This document shows, piece by piece, positions 43,127 through 52,008 of a stretch of 64,000 nt of DNA. Source of the DNA: Halanaerobium sp964649895 (lineage in GTDB: Bacteria > Bacillota > Halanaerobiia > Halanaerobiales > Halanaerobiaceae); contig CAZYRX010000005.1 of assembly GCA_964649895.1 (NCBI GenBank), positions 1 to 64,000 of the forward strand. Direction: 5' to 3'. Numbering within the stretch: position 1 is the first letter of the stretch; every line of letters begins with the position of its first letter. The notes beneath the pieces were generated by a model. It searched no databases and was not told the DNA's origin. It saw only the letters and a program-made list of their open reading frames with translations. The position numbers and the translations under genes are program-made.

Positions 43127-43798
43127 CTATCTGTGATCAAAAGTCTCCGCTATCAAATTCCCAATCCGTTGAATAACCTGTACCATAACGACTAATATGA
43201 CTATAGTCTCAAGCATAATAAGCAGCTGAAAACGCTGATATCCATAGCGGATTGCGATATCGCCAAGACCACCCCCACCAATTGCTCCTGCCATAGCAGA
43301 ATAACTCACCAGACTTATTGCAGTTAATGTTAAACCTAAAATTATAGCTGGTAAAGATTCCGGAAGTAAAACTTTAAATACTATCTGGGATGGACTGGCC
43401 CCCATTGATTGAGCTGATTCAATAACTCCATTGTCAACCTCTAAAATTGCATTATCTGTAACTCTTCCCATAAAAGGTATTGCTGCCAGAGACAATGGTA
43501 CTACAGCAGCATTTGTACCGATAGAAGTACCAACAACCATCCTAGTAAAGGGAATTACCGCAACCATTAGAATTATAAAAGGAATAGAACGACCAATATT
43601 AATAATTCCATCAAGAATAAAGTTTAAATATTTATTGGGAAGTATATGACCTGGTCTAGTTATGGTTGTCAATACACCAAGTGGTATACCTAATACTATT
43701 GCAAAAAATAATGACATAGCTACCATATATAAAGTTTCTAAAGACCCAGACCACATTAAATCATTATACTGGGATAATCTACTTACTAAATCTAACAT
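43127..43798 (-). CDS. metI: Methionine ABC transporter permease
   Basis: 223 aa with five or six helices and the EAA loop (ESAQSMGASPSQIVFKVLLPESLPAIILG region). ATG at 43798 with GGAGGTG seven bases upstream, inside the end of metN, which it overlaps by 20 bases, indicating translational coupling. Confidence 0.94.
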   Translation of the reverse strand: MLDLVSRLSQYNDLMWSGSLETLYMVAMSLFFAIVLGIPLGVLTTITRPGHILPNKYLNFILDGIINIGRSIPFIILMVAVIPFTRMVVGTSIGTNAAVVPLSLAAIPFMGRVTDNAILEVDNGVIESAQSMGASPSQIVFKVLLPESLPAIILGLTLTAISLVSYSAMAGAIGGGGLGDIAIRYGYQRFQLLIMLETIVILVVMVQVIQRIGNLIAETFDHR

Positions 43799-44813
43799 TA
43801 TCCAGCACCTCCACATTTAATCCTTCACTTTTTAAAAACGCAATACTATTTTCCACATTTTCTAAATCCCCTTCAAGGTCTAAAATTAAAGTGCCAAAAG
43901 GCACACCCTGAATTTCATCTATATTTCCGTATAGTATATTTGCATCAACAGAATAGTGCTTTACAAGATATGAAATATAAGGCTCATGTGTCTTTTCACC
44001 AACAAATGAAACTCTCACCATTTCTCCCGGTCTTTCTTCCTTAAGATATTTCACAATACCAGGAGGTAGATTAAAGTCTATAACAGCACTTATAAATTTT
44101 TTAGTTAAAGGAGTTTTTGGTTCAGCGAAAATATCAAAAACAGAACCCTTTTCGATTATTTCTCCTCCTTGTACTACTGCCACCCTGTCACAAATATCTT
44201 TAATAACTCCCATTTCGTGAGTAATTAAAATAATAGTTAAATTCATTTCTTCTCTAATTCTTGCTAAGAGCTCAAGAATAGATTTAGTACTTTCAGGATC
44301 CAGAGAAGAAGTAGCTTCATCAGATAAAAGAAGATCTGGATCATTTGCAAGTGCTCTAGCTATTCCTACTCTTTGTTTTTGTCCTCCAGAAAGCTGAGCT
44401 GGATAAGCGTTTTCTCTATCTCCTAAACCAACTAATTCAATTAATTCTTTAGCTTTATTTAACCGCTTTTTTTTGCTGACTCCAGCTATTTCTAAAGGAA
44501 AAGCAACATTTCTTAAAACTGTTCTCGAAGATAATAAATTGAAATGCTGAAAAATCATCCCAATCTTTTGTCTTGCTTCTCTTAAATTATAAGAACTTAA
44601 TTCTGTTAAATTTATTTCATTAATATTAATAGAACCAGAAGTTGGTTTTTCAAGTAAATTGAGCATTCTTATCAATGTACTCTTGCCTGCACCACTAGGG
44701 CCAATAATACCAAATATTTCTCCATCATCAACTTCCAGATTGAGATTATTAATAGCTTTTATATCACCCTGAGCGGCTTTGTAAACTTTAGTTAAGTTTT
44801 TTATTTTTATCAA
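43779..44813 (-). CDS. metN: Methionine ABC transporter ATP-binding protein
   Basis: 344 aa. ATPase domain with Walker A GPSGAGKST, signature LSGGQKQR, Walker B LLLSDEATSSLDP, followed after residue 260 by the NIL/ACT-like domain (VRVSFVGEKTHEPYISYL) that senses methionine in MetN. TTG at 44813 with AGAGGGTG seven bases upstream gives the usual MIKIKNLTKVYK start; TTG 44816 is one codon longer. First gene after the S-box leader. Confidence 0.95.
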   Translation of the reverse strand: MIKIKNLTKVYKAAQGDIKAINNLNLEVDDGEIFGIIGPSGAGKSTLIRMLNLLEKPTSGSININEINLTELSSYNLREARQKIGMIFQHFNLLSSRTVLRNVAFPLEIAGVSKKKRLNKAKELIELVGLGDRENAYPAQLSGGQKQRVGIARALANDPDLLLSDEATSSLDPESTKSILELLARIREEMNLTIILITHEMGVIKDICDRVAVVQGGEIIEKGSVFDIFAEPKTPLTKKFISAVIDFNLPPGIVKYLKEERPGEMVRVSFVGEKTHEPYISYLVKHYSVDANILYGNIDEIQGVPFGTLILDLEGDLENVENSIAFLKSEGLNVEVLDNVRFSK

Positions 44814-44840
44814 CAATAATCACCCTCTAAAAAATAATAA

Positions 44841-44869
44841 AACTGCTCATCACATAATCAAGAGCAGTT
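44841..44869 (-). terminator. Second terminator-like hairpin in the metN leader
   Basis: AACTGCTC/GAGCAGTT stem (44841-44848, 44862-44869) with a 13-base loop followed by TTATTATTTTTT, between the S-box terminator and the metN Shine-Dalgarno. Confidence 0.6.
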
Positions 44870-44874
44870 AAAAT

Positions 44875-45012
44875 TTAAAAAATCCTCCCGAGAGGATTTA
44901 AAGACCTCTCATCTATCATTCCCGACAGGAAATGCTGGAATTAGCACCTTACTTATAATGAAGTAGGTTGCCGGGTATCAAAGGGCCAGTCCCTCCACCA
45001 CTCTTGATGATT
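44875..45012 (-). promoter_or_regulatory. SAM-I (S-box) riboswitch with terminator
   Basis: Minus-strand leader with the S-box core: AAGAG...GGTGGAGGGACTGGCCC, GATACCCGGCAACC, AAGGTGCTAATTCC and GATAGATGAGAG. P1 pairs 45006-45010 with 44909-44913. Downstream, GAGGTCTTTAAATCCTC can form an antiterminator competing with the terminator AATCCTC-TCGG-GAGGATT (44881-44898) and its T6 tail. SAM binding should stop transcription of metNIQ. Confidence 0.95.
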
Positions 45013-45033
45013 TTTATTTTTTTGTTATTTAAG

Positions 45034-45062
45034 AGTTTATCACTCCAGTTAAATTATGTCAA
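45034..45062 (-). promoter_or_regulatory. Promoter of the S-box/metNIQ transcript
   Basis: Minus strand TTGACA (45057-45062), 17 nt, TAAACT (45034-45039), about 20 nt before the aptamer. Confidence 0.8.
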
Positions 45063-45104
45063 GTTTATTTAGGATTATTTGATATTTTGATGCAAAATAT
45101 GTTT

Positions 45105-45135
45105 AAATATGTTGGTACCTGGTACCAACATATTT
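45105..45135 (-). terminator. 31-bp perfect palindrome after the LysR gene
   Basis: Fifteen-base arms (45105-45119, 45121-45135; core TTGGTACC) around one base, starting 11 nt after the lysR stop. It can act as a terminator hairpin, though its T-tail is poor; the symmetry also suits a protein-binding site upstream of the S-box promoter. Confidence 0.55.
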
Positions 45136-45145
45136 CTATAAATTA

Positions 45146-46024
45146 CTACAAAAATTCTAGAAATTCTCTGATAATTGGATCATTTTCTCTATCGCTGTGG
45201 AAAGCCACATAAAAATATCTATGAATCTTTAAATCTTCAACTTCTAATTCTCCAACTCTACCACATTCTGAATTTTTTTCAGATGCCAGTTTAGAAATGA
45301 AAGAAATTCCTGCTCCAGCCTGTACAGATGCGATCACAGCTTCAGTACACCCTAATTCACTAATTATATTTAAGTCATTATAATTTAGACCAACTTTTTT
45401 TAATCCTTCTAGCAATATTTTTCTGGTCCCTGACCCTTCTTCTCTTAATAAGAATTTTTCTTCTTTTAAATCTGCTAAAAATACCTTTTCTTTTTTACTA
45501 AGAGGATGATTTTTAGGAATAATCAAACTCAAACTATCTTCAGCAGCTTCAACAACTTTAAATTTTCTATTATTTGGCTTATAACCAACTATAATAAGAT
45601 CTACTTCTCTCTTTTCAAGTTTTTCAATCATCGCTTCACTGTTTCCAATTTCTACCTTCGTCTTTAAACCAGGCATTTCTTGACTCAAATCTGTCAACAA
45701 TTCAGGTAAAAAATATTGAGATGGTATAGTGCTTGAGGCTATATTCAGTTGTTTCACTTTTCTATTCCGATTGATTTCCACTTTATTTAATAAATTATCC
45801 CAGTTTTTGAGTATCTTCTTTCCTTCAGTATAAATTGCATTACCTGCTGGAGTTAATTTAACTTGACCCTTCTCTTTATATATAAGATCTGCAGAAAATT
45901 TTTCTTCTAAATTTTTAATCTGCATACTTACAGCTGGCTGTGTAATATTCAGTTTTTCTGCCGTTTTTGAATAACTACCCAAATCAACTAAATTTATAAA
46001 TATTTTAAAACTATTTATTTTCAT
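45146..46024 (-). CDS. LysR family transcriptional regulator (CysL-like)
   Basis: 292 aa. Helix-turn-helix 1-60 (NLVDLGSYSKTAEKLNITQPAVSMQIKNL region) and effector domain from about 90 with NIASSTIPSQYFLPELL, resembling CysL/YwfK-type regulators. It lies downstream of acnB-idh behind their terminator and upstream of metNIQ; target unknown. ATG at 46024 with GAGGAG about seven bases upstream. Confidence 0.88.
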   Translation of the reverse strand: MKINSFKIFINLVDLGSYSKTAEKLNITQPAVSMQIKNLEEKFSADLIYKEKGQVKLTPAGNAIYTEGKKILKNWDNLLNKVEINRNRKVKQLNIASSTIPSQYFLPELLTDLSQEMPGLKTKVEIGNSEAMIEKLEKREVDLIIVGYKPNNRKFKVVEAAEDSLSLIIPKNHPLSKKEKVFLADLKEEKFLLREEGSGTRKILLEGLKKVGLNYNDLNIISELGCTEAVIASVQAGAGISFISKLASEKNSECGRVGELEVEDLKIHRYFYVAFHSDRENDPIIREFLEFL

Positions 46025-46060
46025 AGTAATGCTCCTCATATATTAGAATTAAATACAGCT

Positions 46061-46091
46061 AAAAAGGCAGTTAAAATTAAACTGCCTTTTT
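46061..46091 (-). terminator. Terminator of idh-acnB
   Basis: AAAAAGGCAGTT/AACTGCCTTTTT stem (46061-46072, 46080-46091), T5 on the minus strand, about 15 nt after the acnB stop. Confidence 0.92.
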
Positions 46092-46105
46092 TAACATATT
46101 TATTA

Positions 46106-48670
46106 TTAAGGTTTTACTTTAAAATAAAGTTCTTCATATTCTTCTGGTGAGGGAATTCTACCGAGAACCGCTGCACATCCAGCCACCTGTGCACTACCCA
46201 AAAAAGTTCTAGAATCTGCTGGCCCAATTCTTGCTTTGTAATTACGGGTAGTAGTAGTCAATGCAGTTGCACCAGAGCCTATTCTTCTTTTATTCCCCAT
46301 ACACAAACCACATCCCGGCATAATAACGGTCGCGCCAGCTTCAGTCAATTTAATCATACTTCCATCAACAATTAACTCTTGATAAATATCACGAGAAGCA
46401 GGCCCTACTACTACATTTACATCATGTGGAATTTTGTGTCCAGAAATTATTTCTGCAGCTTCCTGAATACTTTTTAAATCTCCACCAACACAACTGCCAA
46501 TATAAATCTCATCCAATTTTTCTCCCTGGACTTCACTTAGGGGAGCAACATTATCAGGATGATGAGGTTTAGCTACCAACGGTTGCTTAATTTCTTGCAG
46601 TGGAATCTCAATTACTGCTGCATATTTTGCATCTGTGTCTGCTTTGAATAAAACAGGATCTTCAAGATATTCTTCAATTGCCTCTATTGTATTTTTCACA
46701 GATGGTGAACTCTCTGCATCATCTCTATTTTTAAGATATTCTAAATTATCTTTTATTGTCTCAATTGTTACCTTATCACTTGGTACTACCCCTGCTGAGG
46801 CACTTCTTTCTGCAACAGCATTAGTCATGATGTATCTCTCATCAGAACTTAAAAAATCAAGGCCTTCCATCTCTATAATTCTACCATTATATATATCTTT
46901 TCCTACAGTTTTTTCTGCATAAACTACAAGTGCAGAAACAAGATCACGAGCTGTAATCCCTTTATTGATCTGACCTGTAAAAACAACTTTAACTGACTCA
47001 TCCATAGTTAAATCCTGTTTTCCATATTTCATAACTCCTGCTACAATATCAGATGCTGCAGGAAATGAAACACCTCTGGGTGTCCTTGTATGCGAGTCTC
47101 CACCTACTATAACATCAGTTGGTAAAATAAATCTGTTACCAATAGTGTGGATTATACCCTCCCCAGTTTCTAAGCTAACTCCACCCCTCTTTGTAACAAA
47201 ATCACTTAGGAACTTATGAGTATTTCTATCTTCACTTGAAGGACATTCTCCGGTATGACATAACGACTGCACGACAAAGTCTGCGCCAAAATCTTCACCA
47301 GCCATAGATTGATATTCATCCATAGTCATGGGTCCAGTTGTATCCTGAGAAAAAGCTCCTCTCATTTTTACCTGAGCAGTTTCACCGGGTAAAATTGTGT
47401 CTTTACCATCAATTCTATTATATGCTACAATTTTTTGAGCAAGTGTTTGAGCTGGTTTTGTATCCTCAATTATTATATTTTCCTCAGCAGGTGTTTTGAT
47501 CTCACCATAATCAATTTCATTATCATCACAATAATTTAAAGCCATTCTCTGCAGTTCATTACCTGCGTCAAAATATTTCATACCTCCTGCTGCAATTTTT
47601 TTCATTTTATAATCAATTGGCAGTTTAATATCAAGCTCTAAATCATCGTTAACAATCAATTTTTTCTTATTCAAATCAATATCAAGTTGGTCACCTTCAT
47701 TGATCTCAGTAGTGTCAACTTCTAAAGGCAAAATACCAGAAGCAACTAAAGATTCTTTGAATATTGGAGCAAAGCTTTTCGCTGCTGCAATACCACCCTC
47801 TTTTTTTTCTGGCTCTCCTTTTACAGGTTCTCCAAGGAGCTGCTGCATAGTGTAAGTAGCTGATTTACGTGAAGATCCTTCTCCCAATGCTTTACCTGCT
47901 GTAAATATAACTCTATCATTATTGCTTTTCAAATTAGACAGTCTTTCTAATAAATCTGCTTCATCTTCTCTGCCATCCATGACAAATTGAGCATGAAGAG
48001 GCTGATCAGTTCTACTGTCTGCATTTTTTGAAGGGCTTAGATGTCCGGTAGTTATGTTATCTCCAACTCGGAGAGCCGCTCCTCTATATTGATCTTTTAA
48101 ATCCCAATCTGAAGCAAAATCTCTTTTGGCCCAACATAGCATTAATTCATCTATCTTTTCTTTAAAATAAGGGTTTTCTGCAGCAAGATCTATTAAATCA
48201 TTGAAATCTTTTTTTGTAACTAATACAGTATTTTTCAAAATTTCTATAATTTGATCCCTAAATATCTCTTTTGCAAAAAGATTGATCATCTGAGAAACTG
48301 CTGCTCCACCTTTCATATCTGCTAAAAGATATAAAGCAGCTTCTGAACTTAAATAATCATTTTCTTTTTCTTTTAGCTTTGCTTCAATAATTATATCTGC
48401 AAGCCCTTCTGCTTTTACATGAGATGAGGGAAAAGTCCCTCTTTTAACTTCTTCTGATAAAAGACGTAAGATTAGTTGATCTAATCTTTCTTCTTCAAAA
48501 ATTACAAAGGATTCTTCTTTTAAACCTTCCACTTTTAGACCTTCAATAAGAACTTCTACTTCAAATTTAGAGAGAGGCCTTGGATCAAGTCCATGTATAT
48601 CTTTTCTTTTTTCTGCTCGCTGCTTATAATCATATAAAACATCCATCAAGTTTTCCAATTTATTACTCAT
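46106..48670 (-). CDS. acnB: Aconitate hydratase B
   Basis: Interconverts citrate and isocitrate (AcnB also acts on 2-methylisocitrate). 854 aa with AcnB architecture: N-terminal HEAT-like helical domain (1-160), the swivel domain (about 165-380) and the 4Fe-4S core. Cluster cysteines appear in QSLCHTGECPS, YIGSCVGGDL and MPGCGLCMGNK; the VGGDSHTRTPRGVSFPA substrate loop is present. Directly downstream of idh (18 nt), so the pair forms a citrate-to-2-oxoglutarate operon. AAGGAGG lies 13 bases from the ATG, rather far. Confidence 0.95.
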   Translation of the reverse strand: MSNKLENLMDVLYDYKQRAEKRKDIHGLDPRPLSKFEVEVLIEGLKVEGLKEESFVIFEEERLDQLILRLLSEEVKRGTFPSSHVKAEGLADIIIEAKLKEKENDYLSSEAALYLLADMKGGAAVSQMINLFAKEIFRDQIIEILKNTVLVTKKDFNDLIDLAAENPYFKEKIDELMLCWAKRDFASDWDLKDQYRGAALRVGDNITTGHLSPSKNADSRTDQPLHAQFVMDGREDEADLLERLSNLKSNNDRVIFTAGKALGEGSSRKSATYTMQQLLGEPVKGEPEKKEGGIAAAKSFAPIFKESLVASGILPLEVDTTEINEGDQLDIDLNKKKLIVNDDLELDIKLPIDYKMKKIAAGGMKYFDAGNELQRMALNYCDDNEIDYGEIKTPAEENIIIEDTKPAQTLAQKIVAYNRIDGKDTILPGETAQVKMRGAFSQDTTGPMTMDEYQSMAGEDFGADFVVQSLCHTGECPSSEDRNTHKFLSDFVTKRGGVSLETGEGIIHTIGNRFILPTDVIVGGDSHTRTPRGVSFPAASDIVAGVMKYGKQDLTMDESVKVVFTGQINKGITARDLVSALVVYAEKTVGKDIYNGRIIEMEGLDFLSSDERYIMTNAVAERSASAGVVPSDKVTIETIKDNLEYLKNRDDAESSPSVKNTIEAIEEYLEDPVLFKADTDAKYAAVIEIPLQEIKQPLVAKPHHPDNVAPLSEVQGEKLDEIYIGSCVGGDLKSIQEAAEIISGHKIPHDVNVVVGPASRDIYQELIVDGSMIKLTEAGATVIMPGCGLCMGNKRRIGSGATALTTTTRNYKARIGPADSRTFLGSAQVAGCAAVLGRIPSPEEYEELYFKVKP

Positions 48671-48688
48671 TAAGTTAATTATACCTCC

Positions 48689-49696
48689 TTAAAGTTTAGC
48701 TATAATTGCGTCTGTTATTTCGTCTGTGCTTGAAGTTCCACCTAAGTCAGCAGTTAATACTTTGCCTTCATTTAAAACATCAGAAGCTGCCTTTTCTATT
48801 TTATTAGCTGCTTCTTTTTCTCCCAGATGACGAAGCATTAAAACAGCAGAAAAAAGCAGTGCTACAGGATTAGCCTTATTTTGTCCCGCAATATCTGGTG
48901 CACTTCCATGAACTGCTTCGAAAACAGCAATATCATCTCCTAAATTCATTCCAGGAGCCAGTCCTAATCCACCAATGAGACCAGCACCTAAATCTGATAC
49001 GATATCACCATAAAGATTTGGCATAACTAGTACATCATACTGTTCTGGATATTGAACCATCTGCATACACATATTATCAACAATTTTATCGTCAAATTCT
49101 ATTTCAGGATGACTTTCTGCATACTCAGCAGCTACCTTGCGAGCCTCTTCCAAAAATAAGCCGTCACTAAATTTTAATATATTAGCTTTATGTACTGCAG
49201 TAACCTTTTTCCTGTTTTCACGTACCGCATACTCAAATGCAGATCTAACAATTCTTCTTGAAGCTTTACGAGTAATAATTTTTATACTCTCTGCAGCTTC
49301 ATCACCGACATAATGCTCAATCCCTACATATAAACCCTCAGTATTTTCTCTAAATACAACCATATCAATATTAGATTTATTTGCAAACTTTTTTGCATGA
49401 ATTTTAAGTGGTCTTACATTTGCATATAATTCTAGTTCTTTTCTAATTGCAACATTAACACTTCTAAAACCACTTCCTACAGGTGTTGTAATTGGTCCTT
49501 TTAAAGCAACTTTATTTTTTCTAATTGACTCAAAAACCTGCTCAGGTAACGGTGTTCCGTATTTTTCCATAACTCCAGCACCAGCTTCAACTTTATCCCA
49601 ATTAATTTTTACCCCAGCAGCATCAATTATTTTAGCAACAGCATTCGAAATTTCAGGTCCAATTCCATCTCCAGCAATCATAGTAACATTATACAT
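48689..49696 (-). CDS. icd: NAD(P)-dependent isocitrate dehydrogenase (short, IPMDH-like type)
   Basis: 335 aa beta-decarboxylating dehydrogenase. GDGIGPEI start, substrate residues in SGFRSVNVAIRKELELYANVRP, FRENTEGLYVGIEH, and the cofactor region VHGSAPDIAGQNKANPVALLFSAVLMLRHL. VHGSAPD followed by no Lys/Tyr NADP pair suggests NAD preference (inference). The short form resembles mitochondrial-type and archaeal ICDH; partnership with acnB argues for isocitrate over isopropylmalate. Confidence 0.85.
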   Translation of the reverse strand: MYNVTMIAGDGIGPEISNAVAKIIDAAGVKINWDKVEAGAGVMEKYGTPLPEQVFESIRKNKVALKGPITTPVGSGFRSVNVAIRKELELYANVRPLKIHAKKFANKSNIDMVVFRENTEGLYVGIEHYVGDEAAESIKIITRKASRRIVRSAFEYAVRENRKKVTAVHKANILKFSDGLFLEEARKVAAEYAESHPEIEFDDKIVDNMCMQMVQYPEQYDVLVMPNLYGDIVSDLGAGLIGGLGLAPGMNLGDDIAVFEAVHGSAPDIAGQNKANPVALLFSAVLMLRHLGEKEAANKIEKAASDVLNEGKVLTADLGGTSSTDEITDAIIAKL

Positions 49697-49757
49697 ACTC
49701 TAGACTCACTACTCCTTTTTGATAATTAATAAATTTTTTGATTAATTGATTATTTAA

Positions 49758-49790
49758 ACCGGTCCAATGAATTATTATCAAAAGACCGGT
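49758..49790 (-). terminator. Terminator upstream of the PHP gene's neighbour
   Basis: ACCGGTC/GACCGGT stem (49758-49764, 49784-49790), long loop, short T-tail on the minus strand. It follows the PHP-domain gene stop by about 40 nt. Confidence 0.6.
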
Positions 49791-49828
49791 ATTTATTCAA
49801 ATTTAAGTAAAGCAGATTCAATATATCA

Positions 49829-50683
49829 TTAGATTAGAGATGTTGCGAAGTTTTGCAATTCAATAAATTCTTTTCTTGAAATTCCTTTATCCCCTGGCAA
49901 AATGCCCGGAGAATTATCACCATGATAATCTGAGCCTCCAGTTATTAGAAGATCCAGCTCTTTAGCAATTTTTTTATATTTCTCAGTAGTTTTTTTATCA
50001 TGTTTAGTTTGATAAACTTCTACTCCTTTTAATCCAACATCTTTTAATCTTTCTATTTCTTTTTTATCTAGTGCTTTTCCATGATTAATTAGGTGAGGAT
50101 GAGCTATCACAGGCACACCACCTGCCTTTAAAATAACTGTAATTGCTTCAACAGGTAATACCTTCTTCTTTTCAACATAAGCCCTTCCTCCTCCACCGAT
50201 AAATTCATCAGTAAAAGCTTGATTTATACTGTCTACATAACTCTTTTCCATTAGTGCTCTTGCTACATGAGGTCTACCTAAACTAACACCAGATGCAAAT
50301 TTTTTGACATCAGAGAATTCAAGGGGATATCCCATATCGGTCAGCTTCTCTATCATTTCATGTGTTCTATCAACTCGAGATTGAAGAATCGCTTCTGTTA
50401 ATCCAAGCAGTGAGTCATTTTCTAAATCAATAAAATAACCCAGAATATGATATTCTGCTTCACCTCTATAAGTAGAAATTTCTATACCCGGAACAACTTC
50501 AAGCTTGTATTCTTCTGCAGCTTTTTTGACAGTTTCAACTGCTGTTGTATTATCATGATCAGTAACGGAAATTATTTCTAATCCTAATTCTGAACAGGTT
50601 TTAACCAACTCTTCAGGTGAAGAAGTTCCATCTGAAGCCGTTGTATGCATGTGTAAATCTATTTTTTTCCTATCATTATTCAT
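49829..50683 (-). CDS. PHP-domain phosphoesterase (TrpH/YciV-like)
   Basis: 284 aa. Metal-binding motifs: DLHMHTTASDGTSSPEEL, SVTDHDNTTAV, EISTYRGEAEYHILGY, PVIAHPHL and GGSDYHGD, the full PHP set. Relatives include 5'-3' exoribonuclease/3',5'-bisphosphate nucleotidase (RNase AM). AAGGAGA lies before the ATG. Confidence 0.9.
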   Translation of the reverse strand: MNNDRKKIDLHMHTTASDGTSSPEELVKTCSELGLEIISVTDHDNTTAVETVKKAAEEYKLEVVPGIEISTYRGEAEYHILGYFIDLENDSLLGLTEAILQSRVDRTHEMIEKLTDMGYPLEFSDVKKFASGVSLGRPHVARALMEKSYVDSINQAFTDEFIGGGGRAYVEKKKVLPVEAITVILKAGGVPVIAHPHLINHGKALDKKEIERLKDVGLKGVEVYQTKHDKKTTEKYKKIAKELDLLITGGSDYHGDNSPGILPGDKGISRKEFIELQNFATSLI

Positions 50684-50806
50684 TAACTATCCTTCTCCTT
50701 AAATAATTTTCATATAATAATTAGTTAAAAAGCTGCTTAACAAAGCCACATAATATTGATTATTATATATTATTCAGATATTTTTAAAATTTTAATAATC
50801 CAAATA

Positions 50807-50826
50807 ATGCTATCTAAAAATAGCAT
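50807..50826 (-). terminator. Possible weak terminator of the DUF218 gene
   Basis: ATGCTAT/ATAGCAT stem with a six-base loop, 60 nt after the stop; poor T-tail. Confidence 0.35.
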
Positions 50827-50887
50827 ACAATATTTTTATCAATTATTCTGTTTTAAAAAATACAATTAGGTATATTAAAATATATTA

Positions 50888-51652
50888 TCAAATTCTTCCA
50901 CTTAGATAATACCAGATAAGACCAATCCATTCATGTAAAGCAGACATATTTACTGCTAGAGCTCCTCTACTGGGAAGATAATCAAGCCAACTAAATTTAT
51001 GATCATAGATAAATCCAGAATGAACTGGAATAAATTCTATATCCTGAGCTTGAAATACTGCAGAAGAGCGAAAAATATGATAAGCAGATGTAACCAAATA
51101 TATTTTTTTGATATCATTATTATACATCCAATTTTTTATATACCTACCATTTTCATATGTGCTTTGAGCTTTTCCCTCACCTAAATAATCTTCAGCCTCT
51201 ACCCCAAATGAAGATAAAAAATCCTCTGCAGCATCAGCTTCGCTTATACTTTCTTGTCCAACAGCAATACCACCAGTATATACTATCTTTGTATTGAGTT
51301 CATTATACAATTGATATCCTTTAATGAGTCTCTGGAGGCTGTGAACTGATAACTGAACATTATCTTCACCTTTATAATATATTCCACCACCAAGGACTAC
51401 AATAGGATATTTTTCTTCTGCTGGTACTAAAACATCTTCTGCATAATTTTCTAGGGGCAGCAAAAGCAGCCTAACACCAAAAGCAGTTGACATAAATATT
51501 AGAAGAACTAGTGTTAAAACTGCCGTTAACTTGATTAATTTAGATTTTGTTTTAAAAAACAAATATAAGCTTAAAATAAAAATTGCTAAAATAAACAATC
51601 CTGGAGGCATTACAAAAGACGCAATAATTTTCTCTAAAGCCAGCAATAACAT
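50888..51652 (-). CDS. DUF218 (YdcF/ElyC/SanA-like) membrane protein
   Basis: About 254 aa: two N-terminal hydrophobic helices (10-30, 36-60), then the DUF218 domain with PIVVLGGGIYYKGED, TKIVYTGGIA, EAEDYLGEGKAQSTYENGRYI and YLVTSAYHIFRS (arginine and acidic catalytic-like residues). ElyC/SanA act in envelope polysaccharide metabolism of Gram-negatives. Start unsettled: ATG 51652 has AAAGG too close, TTG 51646 is better spaced. Confidence 0.83.
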   Translation of the reverse strand: MLLLALEKIIASFVMPPGLFILAIFILSLYLFFKTKSKLIKLTAVLTLVLLIFMSTAFGVRLLLLPLENYAEDVLVPAEEKYPIVVLGGGIYYKGEDNVQLSVHSLQRLIKGYQLYNELNTKIVYTGGIAVGQESISEADAAEDFLSSFGVEAEDYLGEGKAQSTYENGRYIKNWMYNNDIKKIYLVTSAYHIFRSSAVFQAQDIEFIPVHSGFIYDHKFSWLDYLPSRGALAVNMSALHEWIGLIWYYLSGRI

Positions 51653-51670
51653 CACCTTTCTTAAAAAATA

Positions 51671-51686
51671 CCCCGCATCTGCGAGG
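51671..51686 (-). terminator. Terminator of csoR
   Basis: CCTCGC/GCGGGG stem (one G-U) with four-base loop and T6 on the minus strand, 12 nt after the csoR stop. Confidence 0.75.
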
Positions 51687-51698
51687 CTTTAAAATTAT

Positions 51699-51977
51699 CT
51701 AATCAGTAAATTTATCTATTACATCTATTAATTCAGCTATAATTTCTTCTTCACCCTCTTCTTCATAAATAGCATTCTTTACACAACCATTTACATGTCG
51801 ATCAAGAATTTTGAGAGCAACTTTTTTCAATCCACCTCTGCTGGCATTAATCTGAGTTAATATATCTACACAATATTTTTCCTCATCAATCATTCGCTGC
51901 AGACCTCTAATCTGTCCTTCAATTCGACGCAATCTTACTATTAAATTTTCTTTATCTTCAGATGATAATGAATTCAT
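51699..51977 (-). CDS. csoR: CsoR-type metal-sensing repressor
   Basis: 92 aa all-helical repressor (DUF156). The Cu(I) ligand set Cys36-His61-Cys65 (YCVDILTQ and HVNGC) is intact, and the N-terminal RLRRIEGQIRGLQRMI is typical. The His argues for copper over the persulfide sensor CstR. No copper ATPase lies in the window; it ends an operon of two transferase genes. Confidence 0.85.
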   Translation of the reverse strand: MNSLSSEDKENLIVRLRRIEGQIRGLQRMIDEEKYCVDILTQINASRGGLKKVALKILDRHVNGCVKNAIYEEEGEEEIIAELIDVIDKFTD

Positions 51978-52008
51978 AGCAGCACCCCTTTAATTTAATA
52001 TCTGCAAT

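Noticed and set aside
48689..49696. 3-isopropylmalate or homoisocitrate dehydrogenase
   Set aside because: Family allows it, but the direct partnership with acnB favours isocitrate; other leu or lys genes are absent.
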